In this document: in pieces, positions 48,597-58,654 of the stretch
Layout: each line of letters starts with the position of its first letter
Numbering within the stretch: position 1 is the first letter of the stretch
Source of the DNA: Phyllostachys edulis
Taxonomy: Eukaryota; Streptophyta; Magnoliopsida; Poales; Poaceae
Direction of reading: 5' to 3'
DNA length: 64,000 nt
Assembly: GCA_036346405.1 (NCBI GenBank)
Contig: CM070561.1
Span: 8,664,441-8,728,440 of the forward strand
Notes under the pieces: model-generated
What the model saw: only the letters and a program-made list of their open reading frames with translations
What the model was told of the DNA's origin: nothing
Database searches by the model: none
Position numbers and translations under genes: made by a program

Positions 48597-49190
48597 CATT
48601 TGATTCCTTATTGGATTGAATTGCGTGGTGATCTGCTCGGTTTGAATTGTGGGTTGTTTTCAGAGCGGCATGGATCTGTGATGATTGCTTCAAATGTCCG
48701 GTGGAGATGTGCGTCGTCGCGGTGTAGTTTCGTGCTAAATTTCTTATTCTCTTCTTATCTCCTAAGATGATTTGAGCCCCACGATTTGTGATTATTGGGG
48801 AAAATGATTTTTAGGTGATGGTGAAGTCACAGGAGAAGTTGATTGTGAAACCAGGTAACTTAATTGACTCGATTGTGTTGGGGCTGGATCCACCCGATCC
48901 GTAGCATTTGATTCCTTATTGGATTGAATTGCGTGGTGATCTGACTCGGTTTGAATTCGTGGGTTGTTTTCAGAGCCAACAGGGATCTGTGATGGCATTT
49001 CAGATATCTGGTGGAGATGTGCAGGTCGTGCAGGTAGTTTTTGGTGCTAAATTTCTTGTTCTCCTCTTATCTCCTAAGATGATTTCAGCCTTGCTGATTT
49101 GTGATTATCGGGGGGAAATGATTTTTAGGTGATGGTGAAGTTACAGGAGAAGTTGATTGTGAAACCAGGTAACTTAATTGACTTGATTGA
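48582..49190 (+). repeat. 308-bp tandem duplication in CACTA element 2
   Basis: CCGATCCGTAGCATTTGATT begins at 48586 and again at 48894, and the following ~300 bases, up to GTGAAACCAGGTAACTTAAT, match with scattered differences. Each unit contains TTGTTTTCAGAGC, a possible splice acceptor, so this may be a duplicated captured intron/exon. Confidence 0.9.
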
Positions 49191-49450
49191 GTTCTGCAGC
49201 TGAAATATTTGCAGCTTTCCTACGTAACTAGTATACTTTATAGTATTAGATGCTGAATTAACTTTAGTTAGTAGTGTGTGCTAGCCTTGTAATCAAGTGT
49301 TACAGTGGCAGAAATTATAAGTTACCGCCATACCGCCATGCTATCTGTGAGCAATTTCATCATGGTTTTGTTCAATAGCGCTTTTTGACTGTAGCCTGTC
49401 CTGAAAAATCATAGTGCTTTCTCTAGTAACTTATAAGTGCATTGGAGCAC

Positions 49451-49481
49451 ATGTGAAAAACAAGAAAAATCAAAATCAGGT
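49451..49481 (+). repeat. 31-bp direct repeat, left copy, at the edge of the captured gene
   Basis: It starts ATGTGAAAAACAAGAAAA and ends TCAAAATCAGGT. It is identical to 50473-50503. The phosphate-carrier homology starts at its last bases. Confidence 0.95.
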
Positions 49482-50232
49482 CCGGAGTACGCTGCCAAGC
49501 ACAAGACCCTCATCTACCTCGCCGGGTTGGCCACCGCTGAGGTGGTGGCTGACATTGCGCTCTGCCCCATGGAGGCCGTCAAGGTGAGGGTGCAGATGCA
49601 GCCAGGCTATGCCAGGGGGTTGAGTGATGGGTTCTGAAAGATCGTCAAGAATGAAGGATATGCAGGGTAGGATTTCACCACAGCCTTTCTTTGTTATGTA
49701 GTTTTCATTGATCGAATGGAGTGCTAAACTAGTGTTGTTTGTGAACTACAGTCTATTCAGAGGGTTGGTTCCTCTTTGGGGGCGACAGATTCCTTGTAAG
49801 CATGCTTTGCTTCATTTCCAGATAGGATTGTAGTGCAATGTTTTTTAGGCTTTTTCATAATCAACATTCTTGCTTGAAACATCTGAAATGGCTAGGCTTT
49901 CATAATCAACATTATTGTGCGTTCTTTTGCTGATTTCCACAGGCTGTCAAGAACCTTGGCCTCTGGGGCCTTTTCAGGCACAGCCTTCCACTTCGCATCC
50001 TCATGATCGGTACCCTGACTGGTACTCAGTGGGTGATCTTTGATTCTTTCAAAGTCATGGTTGGACTGTATGTATATCTATACTTCTACACGATCATGAT
50101 TTTCTTATAGGACGCCTTTCCTTGTTAGACTTCTAAAACAACTGGTAATTTTGCAGGTCAACAACCGACGGAGCTCCTACTCTTGCTGCTGTCCCACGGG
50201 AAGAACTGGCAGAACTAAAAGCTTCTGCTTAA
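49480..50232 (+). pseudogene. Captured mitochondrial phosphate carrier gene fragment
   Basis: Four exon pieces with introns match the C-terminal half of the mitochondrial phosphate transporter (PHT3/MPT type), an inner-membrane carrier importing phosphate. Exon a, 49480-49666, has LCPMEAVKVRVQMQPG, the Px(D/E)xx(K/R)xR-type carrier signature. Exon b, 49752-49795, reads LFRGLVPLWGRQIP. Exon c, 49943-50067, reads LRILMIGTLTGTQW. Exon d, 50157-50232, ends with a natural stop. Introns have GT-AG borders, so capture was at the DNA level. About 60 residues expected between exons b and c are missing and the splice phases no longer agree. An in-frame stop is at 49635-49637. The N-terminal half is absent. 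It could be transcribed as sense or antisense sequence but not make a working carrier. Confidence 0.88.
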
Positions 50233-50472
50233 TCGTCTACAACTTCGACAGAATATATAATTCTTTTATCCATATTGCATAGTTCATAGTAGATTGGTGA
50301 TTGTAACATTTTTCTCCTTACCGTTTTCACCACTCATCAGTTGGTGAAATTTTTCAATAGATTGATTACAACGGTCCTGGAAATAGTACACCTACAAAAG
50401 GCATGTTACTTGGCCAAAAATCAACAAGATCATATTCAAGGAAATCATTCAAATTTATTTGGAAGAGTTGGA

Positions 50473-50503
50473 ATGTGAAAAACAAGAAAAATCAAAATCA
50501 GGT
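50473..50503 (+). repeat. 31-bp direct repeat, right copy
   Basis: Identical to 49451-49481. Just before it TTTGGAAGAGTTGGAATGT (50458-50476) also recurs at about 50541-50559, so two overlapping short duplications mark the right edge of the captured block. Confidence 0.95.
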
Positions 50504-50984
50504 ATTTTCCTTTCCTTGGATGCACGTAAACACCTGCATCTGTTTGGAAGAGTTGGAATGTTATATTTTACTTCAATAATGCACTAAAAGAACTTTATTT
50601 CTCTTTTCAGATTGAGAAGATATGATATGTTGATGGTTTGGACTGTTCGGCAAACTTGTGTAGAATGGAGAATGCTGGGGAATGAAGAATTTTTTTATAG
50701 AACCATTGGGGCATAGAGAACGAAGATTTTCCACTAAAAGTATAGACATGTACTTACATTTATGTTTTAGGGCGTATATTATTAGATCATGATGGTATCA
50801 ACTGTGCATGCCTCGAGTCTAAACTTGTGAAGCTAGTTGGCAATTCTTTGTAATGAAACAATTTTTTTGTTGATGTCAATGAAATTTTTTTGTTATACAG
50901 TTTGATATGTGTGTTTTGTTTAACCCCGTGGGTCCTAATTGATATCCGGCTTGGACATGAAAAGGACACATTTTGCAATGGTTA

Positions 50985-51235
50985 GATGCGTTGTAAACAA
51001 TTCTGGAAGCGATTTGCTAGTGTCCAATGCCAACGCATATATATATGTTGCCACTATATCAAAATATGCGTTGCAATCTTACAACGCTTTTATTTACATT
51101 TTACCAACACTTGTATATGTGTTGTCACAGACCTTGGCAACGGCCTCAATGGCAACGCATACTAAATGCGTTGGTATAGACCCTAACAACATTTATTTGG
51201 ACTTCTACCAATGCATATATGCGTTGCTAAAGGGG
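50985..51235. repeat. Subterminal repeats of CACTA element 2
   Basis: Motifs ATGCGTTG, GCAACGCAT, ACAACGC and their relatives occur about a dozen times in both orientations within 250 bp of the right end. A few related motifs (CAACAACACATAAC, GCAACGG, GTGTTGTAG) are near the left end at 47658-47696. Confidence 0.85.
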
Positions 51236-51331
51236 TGTCTATGTTGTAGTGTGGTGTTGAATCCATCCTTTGTGAAAAAGTGAGCGTGCTCCTATTCACC
51301 CCCCCTCTAGTCGCCTTTTCGGTTCAACAAG

Positions 51332-51343
51332 TGGTATCAGAGC
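51332..51343 (+). promoter_or_regulatory. Primer-binding site of the Sirevirus-type element
   Basis: TGGTATCAGAGC, complementary to the 3' end of initiator Met-tRNA, two bases after the 5' LTR. It primes minus-strand DNA synthesis. Confidence 0.95.
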
Positions 51344-51387
51344 CCGGTTAGTTCAATCTTGATCTTAACCGGTCACTGAACTTGGCG

Positions 51388-53678
51388 ATGGATAAGTACT
51401 TGACCAAGCCGCATGTCTTCGATGGGCTCGACTATGCCTATTGGAAGAATCGCATGCGAGTCTTCCTTGAGAGCGAAGGACAGGCTATATGGGAGGTTGT
51501 TCGAGCCCCGCTTGTTTTGCCCGAAGTTGCTACGTAGGCTTCAGCAGCCCTCTTGGCTAACAACAATAAGGTAAAGAACCTTCTATATGCTGGACTTGGT
51601 AGGCAAGTGTACGATAGGATTTGCAATCTTGCGACCGCACATGAGATTTGGCACACCCTTGAAACTTATCATGAGGGATTGTCCCAGATCAAGCAAGTGC
51701 GCCAGACGATCTACAAGCGAGAGTATAACAAATTCGAGATGCGTCCTGGTGAGAGCATCGATGACGTCTTTACTCGCTTCAACAAGGTGATCAATTAGAT
51801 GAGAGCTGTTAACATTGAGTACTCTCAATCTGAGAATGCCACCCACCTCTTGGCTGCAATCAACACCAAGGAGTGAGAGATAAAGGCAACTGCCATAGAA
51901 GAGAACGTCGATCTCTCTAATCTCACTTTGGAGCTGCTTTATAGTAAGCTAAAAACTCATGAGATCAAGAGAGGCAGTAATCCTAAGAAGGATAACATGG
52001 CTTTGGTGGCTGATCCTCTCAAAAGGACTCCTGATGGTTCTTCTGAGTCTTCTTCTAGTTTTTCTCTTGCGTGTTTATCTGCTATTCAAGAAGAAGAGTT
52101 TGAGAGTCTTCCCGAGGCCGATTTAGCTCTTTTAGCCAAGAAAGTCACATGGGCATATAACAATGTCGAAATGAAAGAGAGGTGGCCTGTGACATGCTAT
52201 GAGTGTGGAGAGCTATATCACATCCGCAAACCGCCCCAAGCCGAAAGGAAAGGGCAACCGCAAGGATGAGAAGCCTGCCTGGAAAAAGCCTCAAGGAGCA
52301 AGCCCAAGTATGATCTTGCCAAGCTCATGAAGGTCGCCACCGAGCCCTTGCCGCTTTGGAGATCAATCCATGAGTGATGTGGACTCAGGAGCGAGGAGGA
52401 CAAGGAGGAGGAGATCCTCAAGACAAGAAGGGGAAGGCCAAGGACTTCACCGGCATGTGCTTCATGGCCGACTCCGTCGACGCCGATGACGACGATGAGG
52501 TACCTCTCTTCTATGATGTTCTTTCTGCTAGATGTGATAACATGTATGAGTAATTGCTTAGTCAGGATAAGTCTTTAGAGTTCACCATGGCTAGGAACAA
52601 GGATCTAGAGTCACAAGTCGAGAGTTTGAAATTAGAGCTTGTGAATGCTAAGAGTCTAGATGTTGACGAATGTTCATTCTGCCATGCTTTGCACTCCGAA
52701 CTGTCTAAACTGCAATCTGCTCATGATATTGCTTTGCATCAACTTGAAAATGCTAGGACTGAACTAATTGATGTCAAATCTGCTCCTTGTGAAAAATGCT
52801 TAGAGTTTACCAAGTTGGATGCTTCTGGTAATGTTAAGTCTAGCTTTTGCTCTTTCTGCATAGAACGTGAACATGAAGTTAAGGATATTCTAGAAGCAGT
52901 TAGAGCTAAATATGCCAAGCTTAAGGACACAATTGAATCTACACCTTGTGCTTCTTGTGCCGCCTATAAGCTTGAAGTTGCTCATCTTAAGGAGAAACAT
53001 GCTAGAGCCATTAAGACCAAGACTTGTGAATCATGTGTTAACTTTGGAAAAGAAAATGCTTACCTTAAGGACACATTAGAGAAATTCTCTAAAGGTAAGA
53101 AACAGTTAAACATGATTCTGGACACATCTAAAACTCCTTATAAGAAGCAAGGTTTAGGATACAACTCTGCCCAGGACACATCCAAGCCTAATGTCATTCA
53201 GGTCTTGGAAAATGGATTAGTTGAATTCAAAACCCAACCTGCAAAAACTGTTTTTAAATCTGCAGGGTTTGTCCAACCTTCTTTTGAGACAAAAGGTGCT
53301 TCTCCCAGTGGTACCAAATACCATTGCACCTATTGCAAGAAGAGTGGACATTTGGTAGAGTTCTGTTGGCGTAGGTTGAAAAATGCTAGGAGAAATATTG
53401 CTAGAATTTTATCTAATCAACCTAGAGCTTTTATGAGACATGGTCACTTAGAAAAGAAGAAACCTGGTCTAGAATTTGTTGCACATGTTCATCATCATGT
53501 TCCTAGACAGGATGCATCTCATGTTTGTGTTACCATTGCTCATAATAGAACTACAAATAATATCAAGGATAGCACATCTGCTTTGCATACTACTCGCAGA
53601 CGTGTGTCTCAGTACTACGTTCTCAAGTCACTTTTAACTAACCCCAGTATTGAGACACATCGTTCTTTTGTGCCTTGA
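51388..53678 (+). pseudogene. Sirevirus gag, broken
   Basis: The frame starts MDKYLTKPHVFDGLDYAYWK at the first ATG after the PBS, a DUF4219-like gag N terminus, followed by a UBN2-type copia gag region (51553-51860). In-frame stops are at 51535, 51796 and 51874. A degenerate CCHC knuckle (CYECGELYH, last Cys missing) is near 52195. After a frameshift between 52269 and 52554 comes a Lys/Glu-rich coiled-coil region (52554-53110) with five C-x2-C pairs, then a complete C-x2-C-x4-H-x4-C zinc knuckle (CTYCKKSGHLVEFC, about 53327-53368). This protein would form the virus-like particle core. It cannot be made in full from this copy. Confidence 0.88.
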
Positions 53679-56600
53679 TTTTTCAGGATCGCCGTGGAAG
53701 GAGGAAGAACACGTGGTTAAATCGACTCATTTATTCACGCCACATGACCGGAGACTCAAGATGGTTCACTTCCTTCACGCGGTCGAAGGGTGATGACTTC
53801 ATCACCTTCGGAGATGATACACAAGGGCGGATCGGAGGAACTAGATCGATCTGGGTGAACGACAAGTTCATTCTCAAGGACGTTGCTCTTGTGGATAAGC
53901 TAAGGTACAACTTGCTTTCTGTTTCGCAACTTCTTGATGATGGCTACGAAACTCATTTTAAGAAAAATGCTTGTCGTATGCTTGATTCTTTTGGTGAGCT
54001 CATTTTTAGGATTTCTAGAGTCGGTAGAATTTTTGGAGCTGACTTTTCTGAATCGCTTGACGGATCTCTTAAGTGTTTGATTGCATCTTCTTCTGATATC
54101 TGGCTTTGGCACCGACGGTTGGGGCACATTGGTTTTGATCATCTGGCACGAGTTAGCAGCCTTGATCTCATGAGAGGTTTGCCTAAACTCAAAGATGTTA
54201 AGGATGCTGTATGTGCGCCCTGTAGGCATGGCAAGCAAGTTGCCGCCTCACACCCTTCATTGACTATGGTCATGACTGACGGACCGGGACAGTTGCTTCA
54301 TATGGATACTGTTGGTTGTGCTAGGGTTCGGTCAGTCGGTGGCAAATGGTACATTCTTGTCATAGTTGATGATTTTTCGAGATACTCTTGGGTGTTCTTT
54401 CTTGCTTCGAAGGATGAGGCTTTTGATCATTATCATTATCTTGTTCTTCGTTTGGCTTCTGAACTTCTTGGTGCCTTGAGAGCGATCCGCAGTGACAATG
54501 GCACAGAGTTCAAGAATGGTTCTTTTGCCTCTTTTTGTGCTGAGCGTGGTATTGAGCATTAGTTCTCTTCTCCACACGTCCCTCAACAAAATGGCATTGT
54601 GGAAAGGAAGAACAAGACTCTAGTCGAGATGGCTAGGACGATGCTGGATGAGTATAGCACACCGAGGAGGTTTTGGGCCGAAACTATTGCTACAGCTTGT
54701 CATATTTCAAACCGTGTCTTTTTGAGACCGTCTTTGGGCAAGACTCATATGAGCTTCGTTTTGGTAGAAAACCCTCTATCTCTCACTTTCGAGTCTTTGG
54801 ATCGAAGTGTTTTATTCTCAAGATAGGAAACCTAGATAAATTTGAATCAAGAACTTGTGATGGTTTATTTCTGGGTTATCCTGCTCATTCGAGGGGTTTT
54901 CGGGTTTTTAATGTTGAAACTAATATTGTCTAGGAAACATGCAATATCACTTTTGATGAGACTAGCCCTGGAGCTAGATCCGATGTTTCAGGTGACTTAC
55001 AGGTGACAGAGAGCATTTTTGTTGAAGAAGATGAGGATGAACTTGATACTACTCTTCCACCTGCTGCTGATGTTTCTATCCAAGCTCCAGAACCCGCTAC
55101 GACTGTTTCACCTCCATTTGAGGCTCCTGTTGCATCTTCGTCGTCAGCAGTACCTGCGGAGGTTGAGGAGACGCTATCTCCCCCAGGCGCTCCTTTGCAC
55201 ATTCAGAAGCAACATCCTCCGGATTAGATAATTGGTAATCTCCATGAGCGAGTCACTCGCTCCAGGTATCATGATCCGAGCCTTTTCTCTCACTCTGCAT
55301 TTGTAGCTTCTTTTGAACCCAAAGATAATTCGCATGCTTTATCTGATGCTAGTTGGGTCAATACCATGCATGAGGAGTTAGAGAATTTTGAAAGGAATAA
55401 AGTTTGGAACCTTATAGAACCTCCTAATGGTCATAATGTTATAGGAACCCGTTGGGTTTTCAAAAATAAACAAAATGAGGATGGTTCTGTGATGAGAAAC
55501 AAGGCTAGGTTGGTAGCTCAGGGTTTTAGCCAGGTTGAGGGGTTAGATTTTGATGAAACCTTCGCTCATGTTGCTAGATTAGAAGCCATTCGCATTCTGC
55601 TTGCATTCGCTACTTCTGAAGGCTTTCGATTATATCAAATGGATGCCAAGAGTGCCTTTTTGAATGGTTTTATAGAGGAGGAAGTTTATGTTAGATAATC
55701 CCCTGGCTTTGAGAATCCCAAGCACCCTGATCGTGTTTTTAAGCTATCCAAAGCCTTGTATGGTCTTAAACAAGCCCCTAGAGCATGGTATGATAGACTT
55801 AAGATCTTTTTGCTTAAGAATGATTTTGAAATGGGAAAGGTAGATAAGACTCTTTTCATTCTTAGGCATGGCAATGACTTCCTGCTTGTTCATATTTACA
55901 TTGATGATATTATCTTTGGTGGTTCCTCTCATGCTCTTGTTTTCAGTTTTTCTGAGACCATGTCTAGAGAATTTGAGATGAGCATGATGGGCGAACTCAA
56001 CTACTTTCTAGGGCTACAAATCAAGCAATGCAAGGAAAGGATCTTCATCCATCAAACGAAGTATACCAAGGATTTGCTCAAGTGTTTTGAGATGGGTGAC
56101 TGCAAGCCGATCGTCACTCCCATGGCGACTTCGACTGCTTTGGATCCAGATGAGGAAGGAGAAGCCGTGGATCAACGCGAGTACCGCAGCATGATCGGCT
56201 CCCTCCTGTACTTGACGGCCTCAAGACCGGACATCCACTTCGCGGTCTACCTCTGTGCGAGGTTTCAGGCGTCACCAAGGACTTCACATCGCCAAGCCGT
56301 TAAGCGCATCTTCAGGTATTTACACTCTACCCTTCAGTATGGCATTTGGTATTCTTGTTAATCTTCGCTGTCCATTCGAGGGTTTTCATATTCTGATTTT
56401 GCGGGTTGTAGACTAGATAGGAAGAGCACTTCTGGCACTTGTCATTTCTTAGACACTTCTCTTGTCTGTTGGTCTTCTAGGAAGCAGTCTTCTGTTGCAC
56501 AATCCACTACTGAAGCTGAATATGTAGCTGCTGCTAGTTGCTATAGTCAGATTTTGTAGATGGTCTCCACTCTTAAGGATTTTGGGTTAACTTTTGCTAG

Positions 56601-56850
56601 TGTTCCTTTTTTCTGTGACAACACTTCTGCTATTAACATTGCTAAGAACCCAGTGCAACATTCTAGGACCAAGCACATAGACATTCGCTATCAGTTCCTT
56701 AGAGATCACATTGAGAAGGGTGATATTGTGCTGCATTTTGTGGAGTCCGATGCTCAGTTAGCCGATATCCTCACCAAGCCTTTAGACCCAACAAGGTTTG
56801 CCACTTTGAGAAGTGAGTTAGGGATAATTTATCCCTATAGGTTGGTTTGA
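53675..56850 (+). pseudogene. Sirevirus pol: protease, integrase, RT, RNase H, broken
   Basis: Domain order is copia. Protease (53690-53930): the segment before SRHMTGD lacks the catalytic D-S-G. Integrase (54095-54700): HRRLGH ... CAPC zinc site, then a DTVG aspartate, RSDNGTEF aspartate and VERKN glutamate. Reverse transcriptase (55366-56000): RNKARLVAQGFSQ, MDAKSAFLNG, ALYGLKQAPRAWYDRL and catalytic YIDD (instead of the commoner YVDD). RNase H (56375-56850): TEAEYVAAA, DNTSAI, HIDIRYQFLRD. Stops at 54560, 54931, 55225, 55696, 56359 and 56557, and a frameshift near 54750, inactivate it. It overlaps the end of gag. Confidence 0.93.
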
Positions 56851-58654
56851 GGGGGAGTTGGATCTTTTCTTGTTCTTTTGATTTTTTTATTGATCTTCTT
56901 TTGAACTTGTTGATCTTTTTAAGCTTTTGGAGCTTGCTTTTGGAGCTTTTCATACATCTCATTGTATCATACTGCATTCATATAAAAAAATCCAAAAAGA
57001 TGCATTGTAATATAAGCTTTTCGCTTATCTTTTAAAATTGATGAAGCTTTGCTTATTACCCTTTGGAGCTTTAGTGTTTCAATTCTTGCTAAATGCCATG
57101 TCTAGTTCTTTGACTTGCTAGAATTATCATGCTTTCACATGTGTAGCTAAGTCTTTGCTGTATGAGCTAGAACTTGAAAAACAACTTGAACTAAGAAATT
57201 AGGATTTTGTGAATTGTTTAGCCAGTTGCGCAATTAGTGCTCCTTTTGTGACATTGGCCTTGTCAAAATTGCTTTGTTAGCTCTTGAATCTAGCTTTGAT
57301 AATTACTTGAGCTTTTTGTGTTCTTGAGAATCTAAAACTGCTCTTGTGAAAAATAAAAAATCAAACTTTAAGATTGTCTTATACTTAAATTGTGCCAAAC
57401 TACTCTCACGAGACTACATGTCAAAGACATGAACTTGGAGATAGTTTGATGATCCAGACGATCTCATGGGGACTGCTTGTCACAACTAACATGAACCTCA
57501 AGATTTGTCACCCTGGTAGAAGCTTAGGAAGAGTTTGTGGATGGCTCCTAGTCCAGGATCTTCTTCACTAAGATATACCTTTAATCAACTTTTGGTCAAA
57601 GCTTATGATGAGTTTGTGGATGGCTCCTAGTCCAGGATCTTGTCACTAAGTTAGACCATTAGTCAACTTCAATATTCATTGCAAATGAAAAACAGTTGAA
57701 AAATGGGCGTTTGAGAAAATTGAGCAAAATGATTCAATTCAGGACCTATTTGTCTCTTAATGTGGTCATTGTTAGCTTTTGGATCTCACGTTGACATTTT
57801 GACATGAGTCATTGTTAGCTTTTGGATCTCATGTTGACATTTTGACATGACCAATATCATTTTAGGATCCTTGTTGATGAACTTGCTAGATTTGAAGCTT
57901 TGCTTAAAATGCTAAAACTCATTGCTTTATATTGAGCCTTCTCGCTTCGCTTTGTTATATATGTATTATCATGATCTTACTAGCGTTGTTAGGCTTGATA
58001 TGTTGTTTGTGCAATTTTAGAAACGCTAGCTTGCTCTTTTGGGTAATCTCTAAAGCTTCTTGTAATAAAAAAAATGATGAAAATTGAAGCTTTCCATTGC
58101 ATTTCATGTATGCTCTGTCTTATGCTTTTTCCTCATTCTGCATTTGTCATCTCTGGACGAGAGGAAGGTGTAATTCCTTGATGACTCCATTGTCAAAGGG
58201 GGAGAAGATATTTCAAAAATTGTGTAAAGGGGAGAAGATGTTTGAAAAATGGGGAGCTACTTGGAGAAAAATTGAAAATTTGAGTTTTTCTAAAAATTTG
58301 AGGATCATAGTGAGGGGGAGTTTCTTATTTGCATTCTTATGGTTTTTTTGTCATCTCTGAACTTGAAATGCAATTCTTGATCCTCACAATGATCAAAGGT
58401 CATATCGAACAATTGTTCTTTCATATGGACCTTAAGTGAGATTTTGACTCTTTTCTGGAATTTGAAGCTTTCGTGCTTTCTTTTGCCGTATCTCACTTGC
58501 TGATACTATTCTGGAGCCAGCTTGGTCATTTTCTTTGCTTTTTCTTGCATTTGGACCAAGTTGTGCCTTTGTGCGAAAACGACGTGTTTTTACTTTTCAA
58601 ACCTCAAAATTTACATTTGTGGGAAACTGCGAATGTGTTCATCAAGGGGGAGAT
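56851..58654 (+). other. 3' untranslated region of the Sirevirus-type element
   Basis: About 1.8 kb between RNase H and the 3' LTR, with no conserved frame. Two short stretches are repeated inside it (TGGATGGCTCCTAGTCCAGG at about 57540 and 57612; GTTAGCTTTTGGATCTCA at about 57770 and 57812). No env-like protein is recognisable. Confidence 0.75.
58195..58653 (+). promoter_or_regulatory. Multiple polypurine tracts before the 3' LTR
   Basis: AAAGGGGGAGAAG (58195-58207), AAAGGGGAGAAG (58226-58237), GAGGGGGAG (58312-58320) and AAGGGGGAGA (58644-58653, directly before the LTR). A further GAGGGGGAG follows the pol stop at 56849-56857. Repeated PPTs are a reported trait of Sireviruses; only the last is in the priming position. 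Confidence 0.85.

Larger units (their letters stand above)
47633..51251 (+). mobile_element. CACTA element 2 with captured host gene, 3619 bp
   Basis: Ends are CACTACAAGAAGAACATA and, inverted, CACTACAACATAGACACC, with a 3-bp TSD TGG at 47630-47632 and 51252-51254. The 3' LTR at 60606-60608 preserves the empty site (AAATTGGTGTTGAATCC), which proves the insertion borders. Subterminal ATGCGTTG / CAACGCAT motifs are frequent at 50985-51235. The interior has a GC-rich segment (47780-48540), a 308-bp tandem duplication and a phosphate-carrier gene fragment. No transposase is recognised. Confidence 0.96.
45675..51329 (+). mobile_element. 5' LTR of the Sirevirus-type element (split)
   Basis: It starts TGTGGATATCATAGGG and ends GGTTCAACA at 51329. 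It is interrupted at 47632 by CACTA element 2. Clusters of GGTCAGACCGG / GGTCTGACCGG motifs lie at 45790-45915 and 46135-46160. TATA box at 46844-46852. ORFs at 46401-46775 and 46951-47403 are LTR sequence and recur at 59454-59750 and 59926-60376. Confidence 0.93.
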
